This document shows, one piece after another, positions 54,717 through 62,580 of a stretch of 64,000 bases of DNA; position 1 is the first letter of the stretch; each line of letters starts with the position of its first letter. The notes under the pieces are model-generated. The model saw nothing but the letters and a program-made list of their open reading frames with translations, did no database searches and was not told the origin of the DNA. Origin of the DNA: an uncultured Bacteroides sp. (GTDB taxonomy: Bacteria > Bacteroidota > Bacteroidia > Bacteroidales > Bacteroidaceae); contig USPQ01000002.1 in assembly GCA_900556625.1 (NCBI GenBank), positions 1 to 64,000 of the forward strand, in the 5' to 3' direction. The position numbers were made by a program, and so were the translations under genes.

Positions 54717-56027
54717 ATGGACGAGATAGTACAATTCGATTTCCCGACAGACTCACCGAAGATCATTAAAGTAATTGGTGTAGGTGGTGGTGGCGGTAAC
54801 GCCGTAAACCACATGTACCGGGAAGGCATACATGACGTGACGTTCGTTCTTTGCAATACGGACAATCAGGCACTGGCGGAATCACCCGTTCCGGTGAAAC
54901 TGCAACTGGGCCGTAGCATCACCCAAGGGCTTGGAGCCGGCAACCGTCCCGAACGGGCACGCGACGCCGCCGAAGAAAGTATAGAAGACATCCGCAACCA
55001 ATTGAACGACGGCACCAAAATGGTATTTATCACCGCCGGAATGGGAGGAGGAACCGGAACCGGAGCCGCCCCCGTCATTGCCCGCATCGCGAAGGAAATG
55101 GATATTCTAACGGTCGGTATTGTCACCATTCCATTCATCTTCGAAGGAGAAAAGAAAATCATTCAGGCACTGGACGGCGTAGAACGCATTGCCCAACATG
55201 TTGATGCCTTACTGGTTATCAACAATGAACGCCTGCGCGAAATATATGCCGACCTTACTTTTATGAATGCTTTCGGCAAAGCTGATGACACACTTTCCAT
55301 TGCTGCCAAGAGTATCGCCGAGATTATTACGATGCGTGGTACAGTCAACTTGGACTTTGCCGATGTGAAGACTATTTTGAAAGATGGTGGTGTGGCAATT
55401 ATGAGTACCGGATTCGGCGAAGGTGAGAATCGTGTCACCAAAGCTATCGACGACGCCCTGCACTCTCCGCTGCTCAACAATAACGATATTTTCAATGCCA
55501 AGAAGGTAATGCTGAACGTTTCTTTCTGCCCGTCGTCCGAGTTGATGATGGAGGAGATGAACGAAATACACGAGTTCATGAGCAAATTCCGCGAAGGTGT
55601 GGAAGTCATCTGGGGGGTTGCTATTGACAATTCATTGGAAACGAAGGTTAAGATTACCGTACTTGCCACCGGATTCGGCGTAGAAGACGTTCCCGGCATG
55701 GATAGCTTGCATGCTGCACGCAGCCAGGAAGAGGAAGAACGCCAATTACAACTTGAAGAGGAAAAGGAGAAAAACAAAGAACGTATCCGCAAAGCATACG
55801 GAGAAAGCGCCAGCGGCATCGGCAGCAAGAGCTTACGCAAACGCCGCCACATCTACCTCTTTAATACAGAGGACTTGGATAACGATGATATCATCGCCAT
55901 GGTAGAAGATTCTCCTACTTATCAGCGCGACAAGACGACTCTAACCAAAATCAGGACAAAAGCCGCCCTCGAAGAGGAAGTAGCTACGGAAGAAGCTATG
56001 GACGACAACGGAGTTATCACTTTCTAA
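54717..56027 (+). CDS. ftsZ: Cell division tubulin FtsZ
   Basis: 436 residues. GTPase that forms the Z-ring. N-terminal VIGVGGGGGNAVNHMYREG, the tubulin signature GMGGGTGTGAAPVIARIA (about 108-125), VINNERLREIYADLTFMNAF, and the catalytic T7 loop NLDFADVKTILKDGGVA (about 207-223). A coiled, charged C-terminal linker (EEEERQLQLEEEKEKNKERI in parts) and a terminal DDNGVITF peptide follow; that peptide probably contacts FtsA. A 58-base spacer separates it from ftsA. Confidence 0.97.
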   Translation: MDEIVQFDFPTDSPKIIKVIGVGGGGGNAVNHMYREGIHDVTFVLCNTDNQALAESPVPVKLQLGRSITQGLGAGNRPERARDAAEESIEDIRNQLNDGTKMVFITAGMGGGTGTGAAPVIARIAKEMDILTVGIVTIPFIFEGEKKIIQALDGVERIAQHVDALLVINNERLREIYADLTFMNAFGKADDTLSIAAKSIAEIITMRGTVNLDFADVKTILKDGGVAIMSTGFGEGENRVTKAIDDALHSPLLNNNDIFNAKKVMLNVSFCPSSELMMEEMNEIHEFMSKFREGVEVIWGVAIDNSLETKVKITVLATGFGVEDVPGMDSLHAARSQEEEERQLQLEEEKEKNKERIRKAYGESASGIGSKSLRKRRHIYLFNTEDLDNDDIIAMVEDSPTYQRDKTTLTKIRTKAALEEEVATEEAMDDNGVITF

Positions 56028-56048
56028 ATTAACTTATAACATAAAGAT

Positions 56049-56498
56049 ATGGATTTATTTGATCAGGTCAGCGAAGACATTAAAAACGCAATGAAGGCGA
56101 AAGACAAAGTAGCCCTCGAAACTTTGAGAAATATAAAGAAGTTCTTTTTGGAAGCAAAAACCGCTCCGGGTGCCAACGATACATTGACGGACGATGCAGC
56201 TCTGAAAATCATCCAGAAACTAGTGAAACAAGGAAAAGACTCTGCCGAAATTTATATAGGACAAGGACGTCAAGACCTTGCAGATACAGAATTGGCACAA
56301 GTCGCTGTAATGGAAAAGTTCCTTCCGAAACAAATGACCGCTGAAGAGCTGGAAGCTGCACTGAAGGAAATTATTGCCGAGACAGGTGCTACCAGTGGAA
56401 AAGACATGGGCAAAGTTATGGGAGTTGCCTCCAAAAAATTGGCAGGACTTGCGGAAGGACGTGCTATTTCTGCCAAAGTAAAAGAGCTTTTGGGATAA
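56049..56498 (+). CDS. GatB/YqeY domain protein
   Basis: 149 residues, all helical. Family motifs: SEDIKNAMKAKDKVALETLR, LVKQGKDSAEIYIGQGRQDL, VMEKFLPKQMTAEELEAALK and ATSGKDMGKVMGVASKKLAG. The domain resembles the tRNA-binding tail of GatB amidotransferase, but free-standing YqeY proteins have no proven role. It lies 21 bases after ftsZ, the usual Bacteroides neighbour, and probably is the last gene of the dcw transcript, which the terminator at 56743-56795 would end. Confidence 0.93.
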   Translation: MDLFDQVSEDIKNAMKAKDKVALETLRNIKKFFLEAKTAPGANDTLTDDAALKIIQKLVKQGKDSAEIYIGQGRQDLADTELAQVAVMEKFLPKQMTAEELEAALKEIIAETGATSGKDMGKVMGVASKKLAGLAEGRAISAKVKELLG

Positions 56499-56742
56499 AT
56501 TCCCACTCTTTACAAGAGATTTTATTGGTTCTTCGTCAAATTTGGTGGTAATTTAACCAGTCGGTGGTATCTCCATTCCCCTCCTTCGGGAAGGAGAAAT
56601 CGATTATCAAATTATTATTTTCCTAATTAATTTTATCACCAAATTTGAAGCAGAACTATTTTATTTCAGTTTTATCTTGCACCTTACACTAATCATGGGT
56701 TATCTATTTGATTAATAGCAGCATAATCCAGTGCAAGATACC

Positions 56743-56795
56743 GTTGCAGATGTGTGCAAGATGTTTTTACCTTACACACATCTGCAACTTTTTTT
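56743..56795 (+). terminator. Strong intrinsic terminator after the dcw/YqeY transcript
   Basis: GTTGCAGATGTGTG (56743-56756) pairs perfectly with CACACATCTGCAAC (56775-56788), with a further AAG/CTT pair after one mismatch and a 10-base loop, followed by seven T (56789-56795). The stem of 14 plus 3 bp makes it among the strongest in the window. Confidence 0.93.
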
Positions 56796-56867
56796 ATAGT
56801 GGGAAAACTACTCCCACACTTACCTTTCCAATAAAGACATACGGATAAAGCATTAGTTCAGAGCGTT

Positions 56868-56978
56868 GAAACACTTTGTTTTAGCAGCTTGAAACAAAAT
56901 GTTTAGTGCCTTGAAACAATATATTTCTCGGTGTGAAACAAAGTGTTTCTCTACGGGAAACAAATCTTGGCATGGCTG
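56868..56978 (+). repeat. 22-bp tandem array of GAAACA dyads
   Basis: GAAACA recurs at 56868, 56891, 56913, 56935 and 56957, spacings 23, 22, 22, 22. Most units have the form GAAACAnnnTGTTT (best GAAACAAAGTGTTTC), so each holds a dyad, followed by a variable 7-8 bases often ending CTT. Spacers are too short and unit sequences too degenerate for CRISPR. It may be a binding array on one face of the helix or a dispersed repeat. Confidence 0.8.
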
Positions 56979-57209
56979 ATTAAACAGCCCCAACCGACAT
57001 TCGCCGTTTCAAAACCCGACAGTAGCAATTATGATCCCTCAAATTAAAACAATCACCAATATAAGGAATCCATTCCTTTTAGTTATGGAGATAATGATAA
57101 AAATAATCGAACAAACTTATTTTCCTCATTATCAATCCGGAACAAAATTTCAGAAAAAATGTATGGTATCCGAAGATATTTCATAGGTGTTAACAACAAA
57201 AAAGATAAC

Positions 57210-57217
57210 TACTTTTG
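57210..57217 (+). promoter_or_regulatory. -7 box of the recombinase gene
   Basis: TACTTTTG is a full TAnnTTTG match, 37 bases before the ATG at 57255. The expected -33 position near 57187 reads GGTGTTAAC, not TTTG, so the promoter may be weak. Confidence 0.55.
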
Positions 57218-57254
57218 TTATAGTCTCTGACTAATATGTAAAATAAACAAGCTT

Positions 57255-58214
57255 ATGAAACAAAAAGGTAATAAAAAAGGGTTTACCGGATGTGCCCAAG
57301 CCTATATCCGGAAGTTACAAGAAGAAGGCCGCTTTTCGACAGCGCACGTATATAAAAACGCGGTTCTTTCATTCACCAAATTTTGCACTACTCCCAACAT
57401 TGCATTCGGACAGATCACCCGCGATAATCTGAGACGATACGGACAGTATCTCTATGAACACGGTCTAAAGCCGAACACCGTATCGACGTATATGCGTATG
57501 TTACGCAGTATATATAATCGTGGCGTAGAAGCAGGTATTGCCCGCTTCATTCCCCGGCTGTTCCGGGATGTGTACACAGGTGTAGATGTACGCCAAAAGA
57601 AAGCACTACCTGCCGGCGAATTGCATACGCTTCTCTATAAGCCTCCTCACTCCGAGCACCTGAAGCAGACACAAGCCATCGCACGGCTGATGTTTCAATT
57701 TTGCGGCATGCCATTCGCAGACTTCGCACATTTAGAGAAATCGGCATTAGAACATGGGATCCTCAGGTACAACCGCATAAAAACGGGTACGCCCATGAGC
57801 CTCGAAATTCTGGATGTATCAAAGCAAGAAATGAATAAGTTACGCAATAACAACTCACCGAAAGAAAATTATCCGGACTATCTATTTAATATAATGAAAG
57901 GTGACAAACAACGGAAAGATGAAGCTATTTATAAGGAATACCAGTCTGCACTCCGCCGGTTCAATAATCAACTGAAAAGCCTGTCAAGAGAATTACGCCT
58001 AAAATCAACCGTCACTTCATATACTCTACGACATTCCTGGGCAACAAACGCAAAATATCAAGGAATCTCCATTGAGATGATTAGCGAATCACTAGGACAC
58101 AAATCCATAAGGACCACGCAGACTTATTTGAAGGGGTTCGGATTAAAAGAAAGGACAGAGGCCAACAAATTGAATTGTTCTTACATCGAATCTTATAAAG
58201 CAAGTAATTATTAA
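57255..58214 (+). CDS. Tyrosine recombinase (Bacteroides integrase/invertase family)
   Basis: 319 residues. N-terminal SAM-like core-binding domain (about 15-110, AHVYKNAVLSFTKFCTTPN, ITRDNLRRYGQYLYEHGLKP) and C-terminal catalytic domain. Conserved pieces: the beta-hairpin Lys in RYNRIKTGTPM, TSYTLRHSWATN (second Arg; the first His of HxxR is Tyr), LGHKSIRTTQTYLKGF with the nucleophilic Tyr at about 292. Where the family has Arg I followed by GMPF, this protein has Cys (FQFCGMPFADFAHL). It sits directly before a 25-bp inverted-repeat promoter element and a fimbrial operon, so it is probably a local promoter invertase and not a phage integrase. Confidence 0.85.
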   Translation: MKQKGNKKGFTGCAQAYIRKLQEEGRFSTAHVYKNAVLSFTKFCTTPNIAFGQITRDNLRRYGQYLYEHGLKPNTVSTYMRMLRSIYNRGVEAGIARFIPRLFRDVYTGVDVRQKKALPAGELHTLLYKPPHSEHLKQTQAIARLMFQFCGMPFADFAHLEKSALEHGILRYNRIKTGTPMSLEILDVSKQEMNKLRNNNSPKENYPDYLFNIMKGDKQRKDEAIYKEYQSALRRFNNQLKSLSRELRLKSTVTSYTLRHSWATNAKYQGISIEMISESLGHKSIRTTQTYLKGFGLKERTEANKLNCSYIESYKASNY

Positions 58215-58246
58215 CTCATAACACTCTAGATACAAACACTTTACCT

Positions 58247-58271
58247 TATCTGTTACTTCTTAGGTAACGGA
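58247..58271 (+). repeat. Left inverted repeat of the promoter switch
   Basis: 25 bases with a perfect reverse-complement copy at 58523-58547. Each copy holds GTTAC-N7-GTAAC, two inverted half-sites around TTCTTAG, the layout of a tyrosine recombinase crossover site (7-bp half-sites match with one mismatch if extended to CTGTTAC/GTAACGG). Confidence 0.93.
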
Positions 58272-58284
58272 TATAAATATGGCA

Positions 58285-58317
58285 CAAAGATATATAAAAA
58301 GAATCTCACAATCCAAA
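58285..58317 (-). promoter_or_regulatory. Consensus promoter inside the invertible segment, facing left
   Basis: On the minus strand TTTG (58317-58314), a 21-base spacer and TATCTTTG (58292-58285) match the Bacteroides consensus fully. In this orientation it transcribes away from the fimbrial genes into the recombinase 3' end; inversion of the segment would point it at the DUF3575 gene. Confidence 0.75.
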
Positions 58318-58522
58318 TGAATCATACTTTATTTTAGTTTTTTCTTTGAAAAAATAAAATAACAGGCAAGAACATGAAGCATTCTTCTTTTCATGTTCCA
58401 ACTTTCTATTACTGACCACCGAACAATTTTCCATCCGAAAGCAGCTAAGTATATTTTATTTATAAAAGACCGCTGTCTTTATCCTATTTTTACTTTGCAC
58501 GTTCATGTCCTAATATCAGAAT

Positions 58523-58547
58523 TCCGTTACCTAAGAAGTAACAGATA
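58523..58547 (-). repeat. Right inverted repeat of the promoter switch
   Basis: Exact reverse complement of 58247-58271. It ends 17 bases before the ATG of the first fimbrial gene, so a promoter inside the segment would read through it into the operon. Confidence 0.93.
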
Positions 58548-58564
58548 CACATAAACAAAAAATT

Positions 58565-59236
58565 ATGACACACAAGCCTAAAATCAATAAATATCTGTGG
58601 CTATCTGCCGGCAAAAGTTGGAGATTTACGACAAGCACAAGACATAAGCTGGTCGTCCTTTTTGTCTTTGCTTTATGCATCCTGCCCGCAAACCTCTGCG
58701 GACAAAGTTTGGCCATCAAAAGCAATCTGCTTTATGACCTTACTACCTCACTCAATTTAGGAGGAGAAATCCGTTGTGACGATACACACACTTTCAGCCT
58801 TTCTGTCAATTACAACCCATGGAATTTCAGTGGAAACAAAAAGATGAAGCATTTCCTCGTGCAACCGGAATACCGCAAATGGCTGAACGAGGCATTTACA
58901 GGAGGTTTTATCGGCTTACAAGTTCACTACGCCTTATACAATTTTGGGGGAATGCTCCCTTGGGGATTCGGAAATGGGAAAATGCTGGGCATAGAAAACC
59001 GACAAATTGCCAACAACCGTTATCAAGGCAATCTGGCAGGATTCGGGATTTCCTACGGCTATCAATGGATGATTAGCCCGCAATGGAATATGGAAGCAGG
59101 AATATCGCTGGGATATGCCCATCTCAACTATAAACGATACGGACAACCCGCAGGTGCCCCCCTGATAGAAAAATCAAACTGTAACTATTGGGGGCTTACA
59201 CAAATAGGGATATCAGTCGTGTATTTCATCCAATAA
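58565..59236 (+). CDS. DUF3575 family outer-membrane protein, fimbrial locus
   Basis: 223 residues. A long basic N-terminal part and hydrophobic segment (about 28-46, KLVVLFVFALCILPANLCGQ) form the signal peptide; no nearer ATG exists. The mature part is a small barrel-like beta protein: LAIKSNLLYDLTTSLNLGGE, FSLSVNYNPWNFSG, FLVQPEYRKWLNEAFTGGFI and GFGISYGYQWMISPQWNMEA are typical DUF3575. Such proteins lie beside DUF3868 and Mfa1-type fimbrillin genes and probably take part in fimbrial assembly at the outer membrane. It is the first gene after the promoter switch. Confidence 0.85.
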   Translation: MTHKPKINKYLWLSAGKSWRFTTSTRHKLVVLFVFALCILPANLCGQSLAIKSNLLYDLTTSLNLGGEIRCDDTHTFSLSVNYNPWNFSGNKKMKHFLVQPEYRKWLNEAFTGGFIGLQVHYALYNFGGMLPWGFGNGKMLGIENRQIANNRYQGNLAGFGISYGYQWMISPQWNMEAGISLGYAHLNYKRYGQPAGAPLIEKSNCNYWGLTQIGISVVYFIQ

Positions 59237-59258
59237 TTCAACCTAATAAACGCATAAA

Positions 59259-60317
59259 ATGAAAACGAAAACATTCATCCTGCTCAGCTTATTGATATGC
59301 AATCTGCTTCCGGCCCAAAACGTCAAGCTGGATATCAAACCCCACTTCCTCGGAGTACGGGCAGACTCATTATTCGTATCAATGGACATATCAGTAGAAA
59401 TAGAGGACATGAACCCGAAAAACGCCGTCATACTGACCCCCATTCTAACCGGGCAAGACCGGAAAATATTATTACCGGCCATACAACTGAACGGTAAACA
59501 GAAACAAAAATTATATGTACGCAACCAGATACTACGTAAAAAGAAAAACAGTAAGGAAAGCAATACAGCATACCTTGTGACAGGCATTGATGATGAAAAT
59601 TCGCGTACCATAGCCTATCAAACCTCACTACCGGCAGAGCAGTGGATGAATGATGCCGCGCTCTATCTGAGAAGAACGATTGTCAGACCGGAAAGCGAAC
59701 AGACTCTAAAAGATACATTAATTCTCGCACCACAATATGCAGTGCTTCCACCCAATGTAACGGCAACCGATATACCGGCTCAGGAAATATCTGCCACGAC
59801 GATGTCCACCAATAGTATGCCCTCCATTTCGCCTACTCCGGTTAATAAAAAACTGAAGTATAAAGGTTCATATATTTCTCCGGCTTCGGACGACGTAGAT
59901 ATCCGCAATCAAAAAGAACTGAACTTCAATCTTGAAGAGGCCAAAATTATGGCTGATATCAATCCGCAGATGTTATCGCTCCGTGAATTATATACGGTAG
60001 CATTGTCATACGCGGACAATAAAACGAAATTCTATCAGATTATCAATATCAGTGTCAAGCTGTATCCCGTACATCCCGTTGCCAACCTTAATGCCGCTGC
60101 CGCCGCCATTGAACAGGGAGATACGAAATCGGCAAGCAAATTCCTTTCAATGGCACTACACGAGGGACTGGCCTATAAAAGTTGCCGGGGAGTATATGAA
60201 TTGATGACCGGAAACACGTATGAAGGTATCCGTATATTGAAAGCAGCCAAAGCTGAAGGTTCTGAAGAAGCCGCATATAATCTGAATGTTTTTTTTGAGA
60301 ACAATAAACGTCCTTAA
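59259..60317 (+). CDS. DUF3868 protein lacking the OmpA-like domain
   Basis: 352 residues with a signal peptide (MKTKTFILLSLLICNLLPAQ). The N-terminal DUF3868 region (about 20-165: LFVSMDISVEIEDMNPKNAV, LPAEQWMNDAALYLRR) is linked by a short Ser/Thr/Pro-rich stretch (SATTMSTNSMPSISPTP) to TPR-like helices (about 235-352: MLSLRELYTVALSYADNKTK, YPVHPVANLNAAAAAIEQGD). The paralogue at 61140 has an OmpA-like domain in the same place, which this copy has lost or never had. It follows the DUF3575 gene by 22 bases. Role in fimbriation is inferred from context. Confidence 0.8.
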   Translation: MKTKTFILLSLLICNLLPAQNVKLDIKPHFLGVRADSLFVSMDISVEIEDMNPKNAVILTPILTGQDRKILLPAIQLNGKQKQKLYVRNQILRKKKNSKESNTAYLVTGIDDENSRTIAYQTSLPAEQWMNDAALYLRRTIVRPESEQTLKDTLILAPQYAVLPPNVTATDIPAQEISATTMSTNSMPSISPTPVNKKLKYKGSYISPASDDVDIRNQKELNFNLEEAKIMADINPQMLSLRELYTVALSYADNKTKFYQIINISVKLYPVHPVANLNAAAAAIEQGDTKSASKFLSMALHEGLAYKSCRGVYELMTGNTYEGIRILKAAKAEGSEEAAYNLNVFFENNKRP

Positions 60318-60329
60318 CCGGCAGACACA

Positions 60330-60893
60330 ATGAGATATTTCATAACCCTACTCATATTATTTAGTTGTCTTGACGGCTATTCACAGAAAGTAGCCGTCAG
60401 GCTCAATGCGCTTCCGGCAACAGACGGAGCCTTCGGAGCCGGAGTCTCTTATGGGATAGGGAATAAAAGCACTGTCGAATTGGCCGGAAGCTTACGGCCA
60501 TGGAAGCGAAGCGAAATGTACGTGAACCGTTACTGGTTGATACAACCTGAATATAAATACTGGACTTGCCAAAAGTTCAACGGATTTTTCTGGGGAGGGT
60601 ATCTCAATGGAGCGCAATTCAACGTCGGAGGGAAAAAACTACCTTTCGGCATATTCGCTGACCTCAAGAAATATCGGTACGAGGGCTGGCTCATCGGGGG
60701 TGGCATCAGTTGCGGATACCACTGGATGCTAAATGATCACTGGAACGTAGAAACGAGTCTCGGAGTTGGATATGATTTCATCCGTTACAAGCAGTATAAT
60801 TGTGTCAGGAAATGTGCAGGACTACGCAATAAAGGACAGTATCATTATATAGGGCCCAGCAAAGCCTCTGTAAGCTTAGTTTATCTATTTTAA
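60330..60893 (+). CDS. DUF3575 family outer-membrane protein, second copy
   Basis: 187 residues with a short signal peptide (MRYFITLLILFSCLDGYSQ). Strands KVAVRLNALPATDGAFGAGV, RYWLIQPEYKYWTCQKFNGF and GGGISCGYHWMLNDHWNVET match the first DUF3575 protein in order and length, with the shared QPEY and the GYxWM motif. It begins 12 bases after the first DUF3868 gene, so a DUF3575-DUF3868 pair has been duplicated in tandem. Confidence 0.82.
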   Translation: MRYFITLLILFSCLDGYSQKVAVRLNALPATDGAFGAGVSYGIGNKSTVELAGSLRPWKRSEMYVNRYWLIQPEYKYWTCQKFNGFFWGGYLNGAQFNVGGKKLPFGIFADLKKYRYEGWLIGGGISCGYHWMLNDHWNVETSLGVGYDFIRYKQYNCVRKCAGLRNKGQYHYIGPSKASVSLVYLF

Positions 60894-60906
60894 AGAGAAG
60901 AACAGT

Positions 60907-61098
60907 ATGAGAAGTATATGGAAAGTTTGGTTTTCAAAACGAAGAAAGATTTATTTTCGGATAGCACGCAAATTCCATACTACCCCATGGAAAGTCTATC
61001 AGTTGGGACATGGTGGAATGAGCAAGAATAAGAAAGATATAAAAATATTGGAAGAATTACAACGATATGGAGTAATCTCCTATATCTACCCTTGGTGA
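60907..61098 (+). CDS. Small basic protein with HTH-like segment
   Basis: 63 residues, strongly basic at the N-terminus (MRSIWKVWFSKRRKIYFR). The stretch IARKFHTTPWKVYQLGHGGM followed by KKDIKILEELQRYGVI has the spacing of a small helix-turn-helix. No signal peptide or membrane helix. It starts 13 bases after the second DUF3575 gene in the same direction, so it could be a regulator inside the fimbrial operon or a fortuitous frame; the compositional pattern favours a real gene. Confidence 0.6.
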   Translation: MRSIWKVWFSKRRKIYFRIARKFHTTPWKVYQLGHGGMSKNKKDIKILEELQRYGVISYIYPW

Positions 61099-61139
61099 TA
61101 TTATCACATAAAAATGAAAAAATATAGTTTACTACAAGT

Positions 61140-62555
61140 ATGAAAACAGGAGGTTCTTTTATTATTACGATTATTCTATCCCTTTCGATACAGGCTCAAA
61201 CGGTTGTAACGAAAGAGACAGGAACTATTCGTACAACTTCCTCCAGTTTGTATAAGGCGGGGAAAGAACTGGTGGTTTCTATTTCAATAGATATCACACG
61301 GGATCTCTCGTCCAATGAATCAATGGTACTGGTTCCTATTGTCTGCGATACTTTGGAACATCGGTTGGAACTGCCTCCGATTTATATCAACAGCCGGAAA
61401 CAACATATTGTTTTCCTACGGGAGACAAGTAAAAAAGAAAAGTCTGCCCAAGCATTACAAAGGAAAAACGGGAATAAGCAGACGATGCATTATTTGCAAT
61501 CCGTTCCATTCGAGCAATGGATGAATCAGGCTACCCTCTCGCTAATAGAGAAGAGTTGCGGCTGTGGCATTCCCGACGCGGAAGATTTCATCTGCATTGC
61601 CCGTTTACATCCACGGCCTACATTCGTTCCGCAACTTGCCTTCCTGACCCCACAAGTTGAAACATCAAAGATCAGAACGGAAAAAGGTTCCGCATTCATT
61701 GATTTTCCGGTCAATGTAACTGCTATTCATAAAGAATTCAGCAATAACGTAATAGAACTGAATAAGATCATTGAAACAATCAACACTGTAAAAAACGACA
61801 GCAATGTAAGCATCACACGCATCAGCATTCATGGATATGCATCACCCGACGGTCCGCTTCAACTAAACGAGCGACTGGCTCGCGAACGTACCCGGACCTT
61901 GAAGGAATATGTATCCCAACTATATCCATTCGACGGCAAATACATACATACGACCTATACACCTGAAGACTGGGAGGGTTTTGAGGCACTTCTTAGCGAC
62001 ACAACTTTTCAAGACAAAGAAGCTATCATGAAAATTGTGACAAGCAATATGCATCCCGACCGTAAAGAAGAAATAATAAGAATGAGGTTTCCGGCATTCT
62101 ACCGTTTTGTATTGAAACACTGGTTTGTCATACTGAGACATTCCGACTATACCGTCGAGTACCACGTACGTCCGTTTACAATAGAAGAATCACAAGTAGT
62201 ATTCGATACAAATCCTAAAAATCTCAGTTTGGAAGAGATGTTTCGTCTCGCACTCACATATACACCAGGAAGTGCAACTTACAACAAGATTTTTATGACT
62301 GCCGTACAATTGTTTCCGGACAATCCTACGGCCAATCTGAATGCTGCCTGTATAGCATTGATACAAAAAGACACAAAAACCGCAGCCGTCTTTCTCGAAA
62401 AAGCTCCGCCATTACCGGAAACGACGCTGGCCAAAGGTGTCTTATGTTTCCTGCAAGGCAACTATAAAGAAGCAGAGGCACTATTCCGGCAGTCGAAAGA
62501 CGCAGGACTGTTACAAGCCGACGATAACTTAAAACAGATTTTAGAAGTAGAATAA
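61140..62555 (+). CDS. DUF3868 protein with OmpA-like domain
   Basis: 471 residues with a signal peptide (MKTGGSFIITIILSLSIQAQ). The N-terminal DUF3868 region (about 20-175, VPFEQWMNQATLSLIEKSCG) is followed by an OmpA/MotB-like peptidoglycan-binding domain (about 185-330), with the hallmark ISIHGYASPDGPLQLNERLA and RERTRTLKEYV, then TPR-like helices (about 360-471, LFPDNPTANLNAACIALIQK). This should link the fimbrial assembly machinery to the cell wall. It immediately precedes the fimbrillin gene (25-base gap). Confidence 0.85.
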   Translation: MKTGGSFIITIILSLSIQAQTVVTKETGTIRTTSSSLYKAGKELVVSISIDITRDLSSNESMVLVPIVCDTLEHRLELPPIYINSRKQHIVFLRETSKKEKSAQALQRKNGNKQTMHYLQSVPFEQWMNQATLSLIEKSCGCGIPDAEDFICIARLHPRPTFVPQLAFLTPQVETSKIRTEKGSAFIDFPVNVTAIHKEFSNNVIELNKIIETINTVKNDSNVSITRISIHGYASPDGPLQLNERLARERTRTLKEYVSQLYPFDGKYIHTTYTPEDWEGFEALLSDTTFQDKEAIMKIVTSNMHPDRKEEIIRMRFPAFYRFVLKHWFVILRHSDYTVEYHVRPFTIEESQVVFDTNPKNLSLEEMFRLALTYTPGSATYNKIFMTAVQLFPDNPTANLNAACIALIQKDTKTAAVFLEKAPPLPETTLAKGVLCFLQGNYKEAEALFRQSKDAGLLQADDNLKQILEVE

Positions 62556-62580
62556 TTATTCAATTAAACTCAAAACAAAA

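Larger units (their letters stand above)
56499..57254. other. Repeat-rich intergenic region before the recombinase
   Basis: 756 bases without a gene. From left to right: an inverted repeat CAAATTTGGTG...CACCAAATTTG (56537-56547 and 56637-56647) enclosing a CTCCTT-CGGG-AAGGAG hairpin (near 56580-56595), another inverted repeat TATCTTGCAC/GTGCAAGATA (56673-56682 and 56731-56740), the strong terminator (56743-56795), a 22-bp tandem array (56868-56978), then a featureless AT-rich stretch to the recombinase promoter. Confidence 0.7.
58215..58564. other. Intergenic region containing an invertible promoter element
   Basis: 350 bases between the recombinase stop and the first fimbrial gene. It is nearly all one element: inverted repeats at 58247-58271 and 58523-58547 bracket 251 bases that hold a leftward consensus promoter (58285-58317) and a weaker rightward -7-like TTACTTTG (58490-58497). 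No coding frame is present. Confidence 0.85.

Noticed and set aside
55163..55852. 229-codon frame antisense to ftsZ
   Set aside because: Shadow of ftsZ with Ser/Leu-rich low-complexity translation.
56868..56978. CRISPR-like array
   Set aside because: Units are 22-23 bp in total with short degenerate 'spacers' and no cas genes nearby; it is a tandem dyad repeat.
57255..58214. Recombinase as a sign of an integrated mobile element
   Set aside because: No attachment-site duplications, tRNA, relaxase or phage genes are nearby, and the inverted repeats with a promoter point to a local invertase.
58490..58497. Rightward -7 box TTACTTTG as the main fimbrial promoter
   Set aside because: It has one mismatch and no -33 element at the right distance; the leftward promoter at 58285-58317 is complete. 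It may still give basal expression in this orientation.
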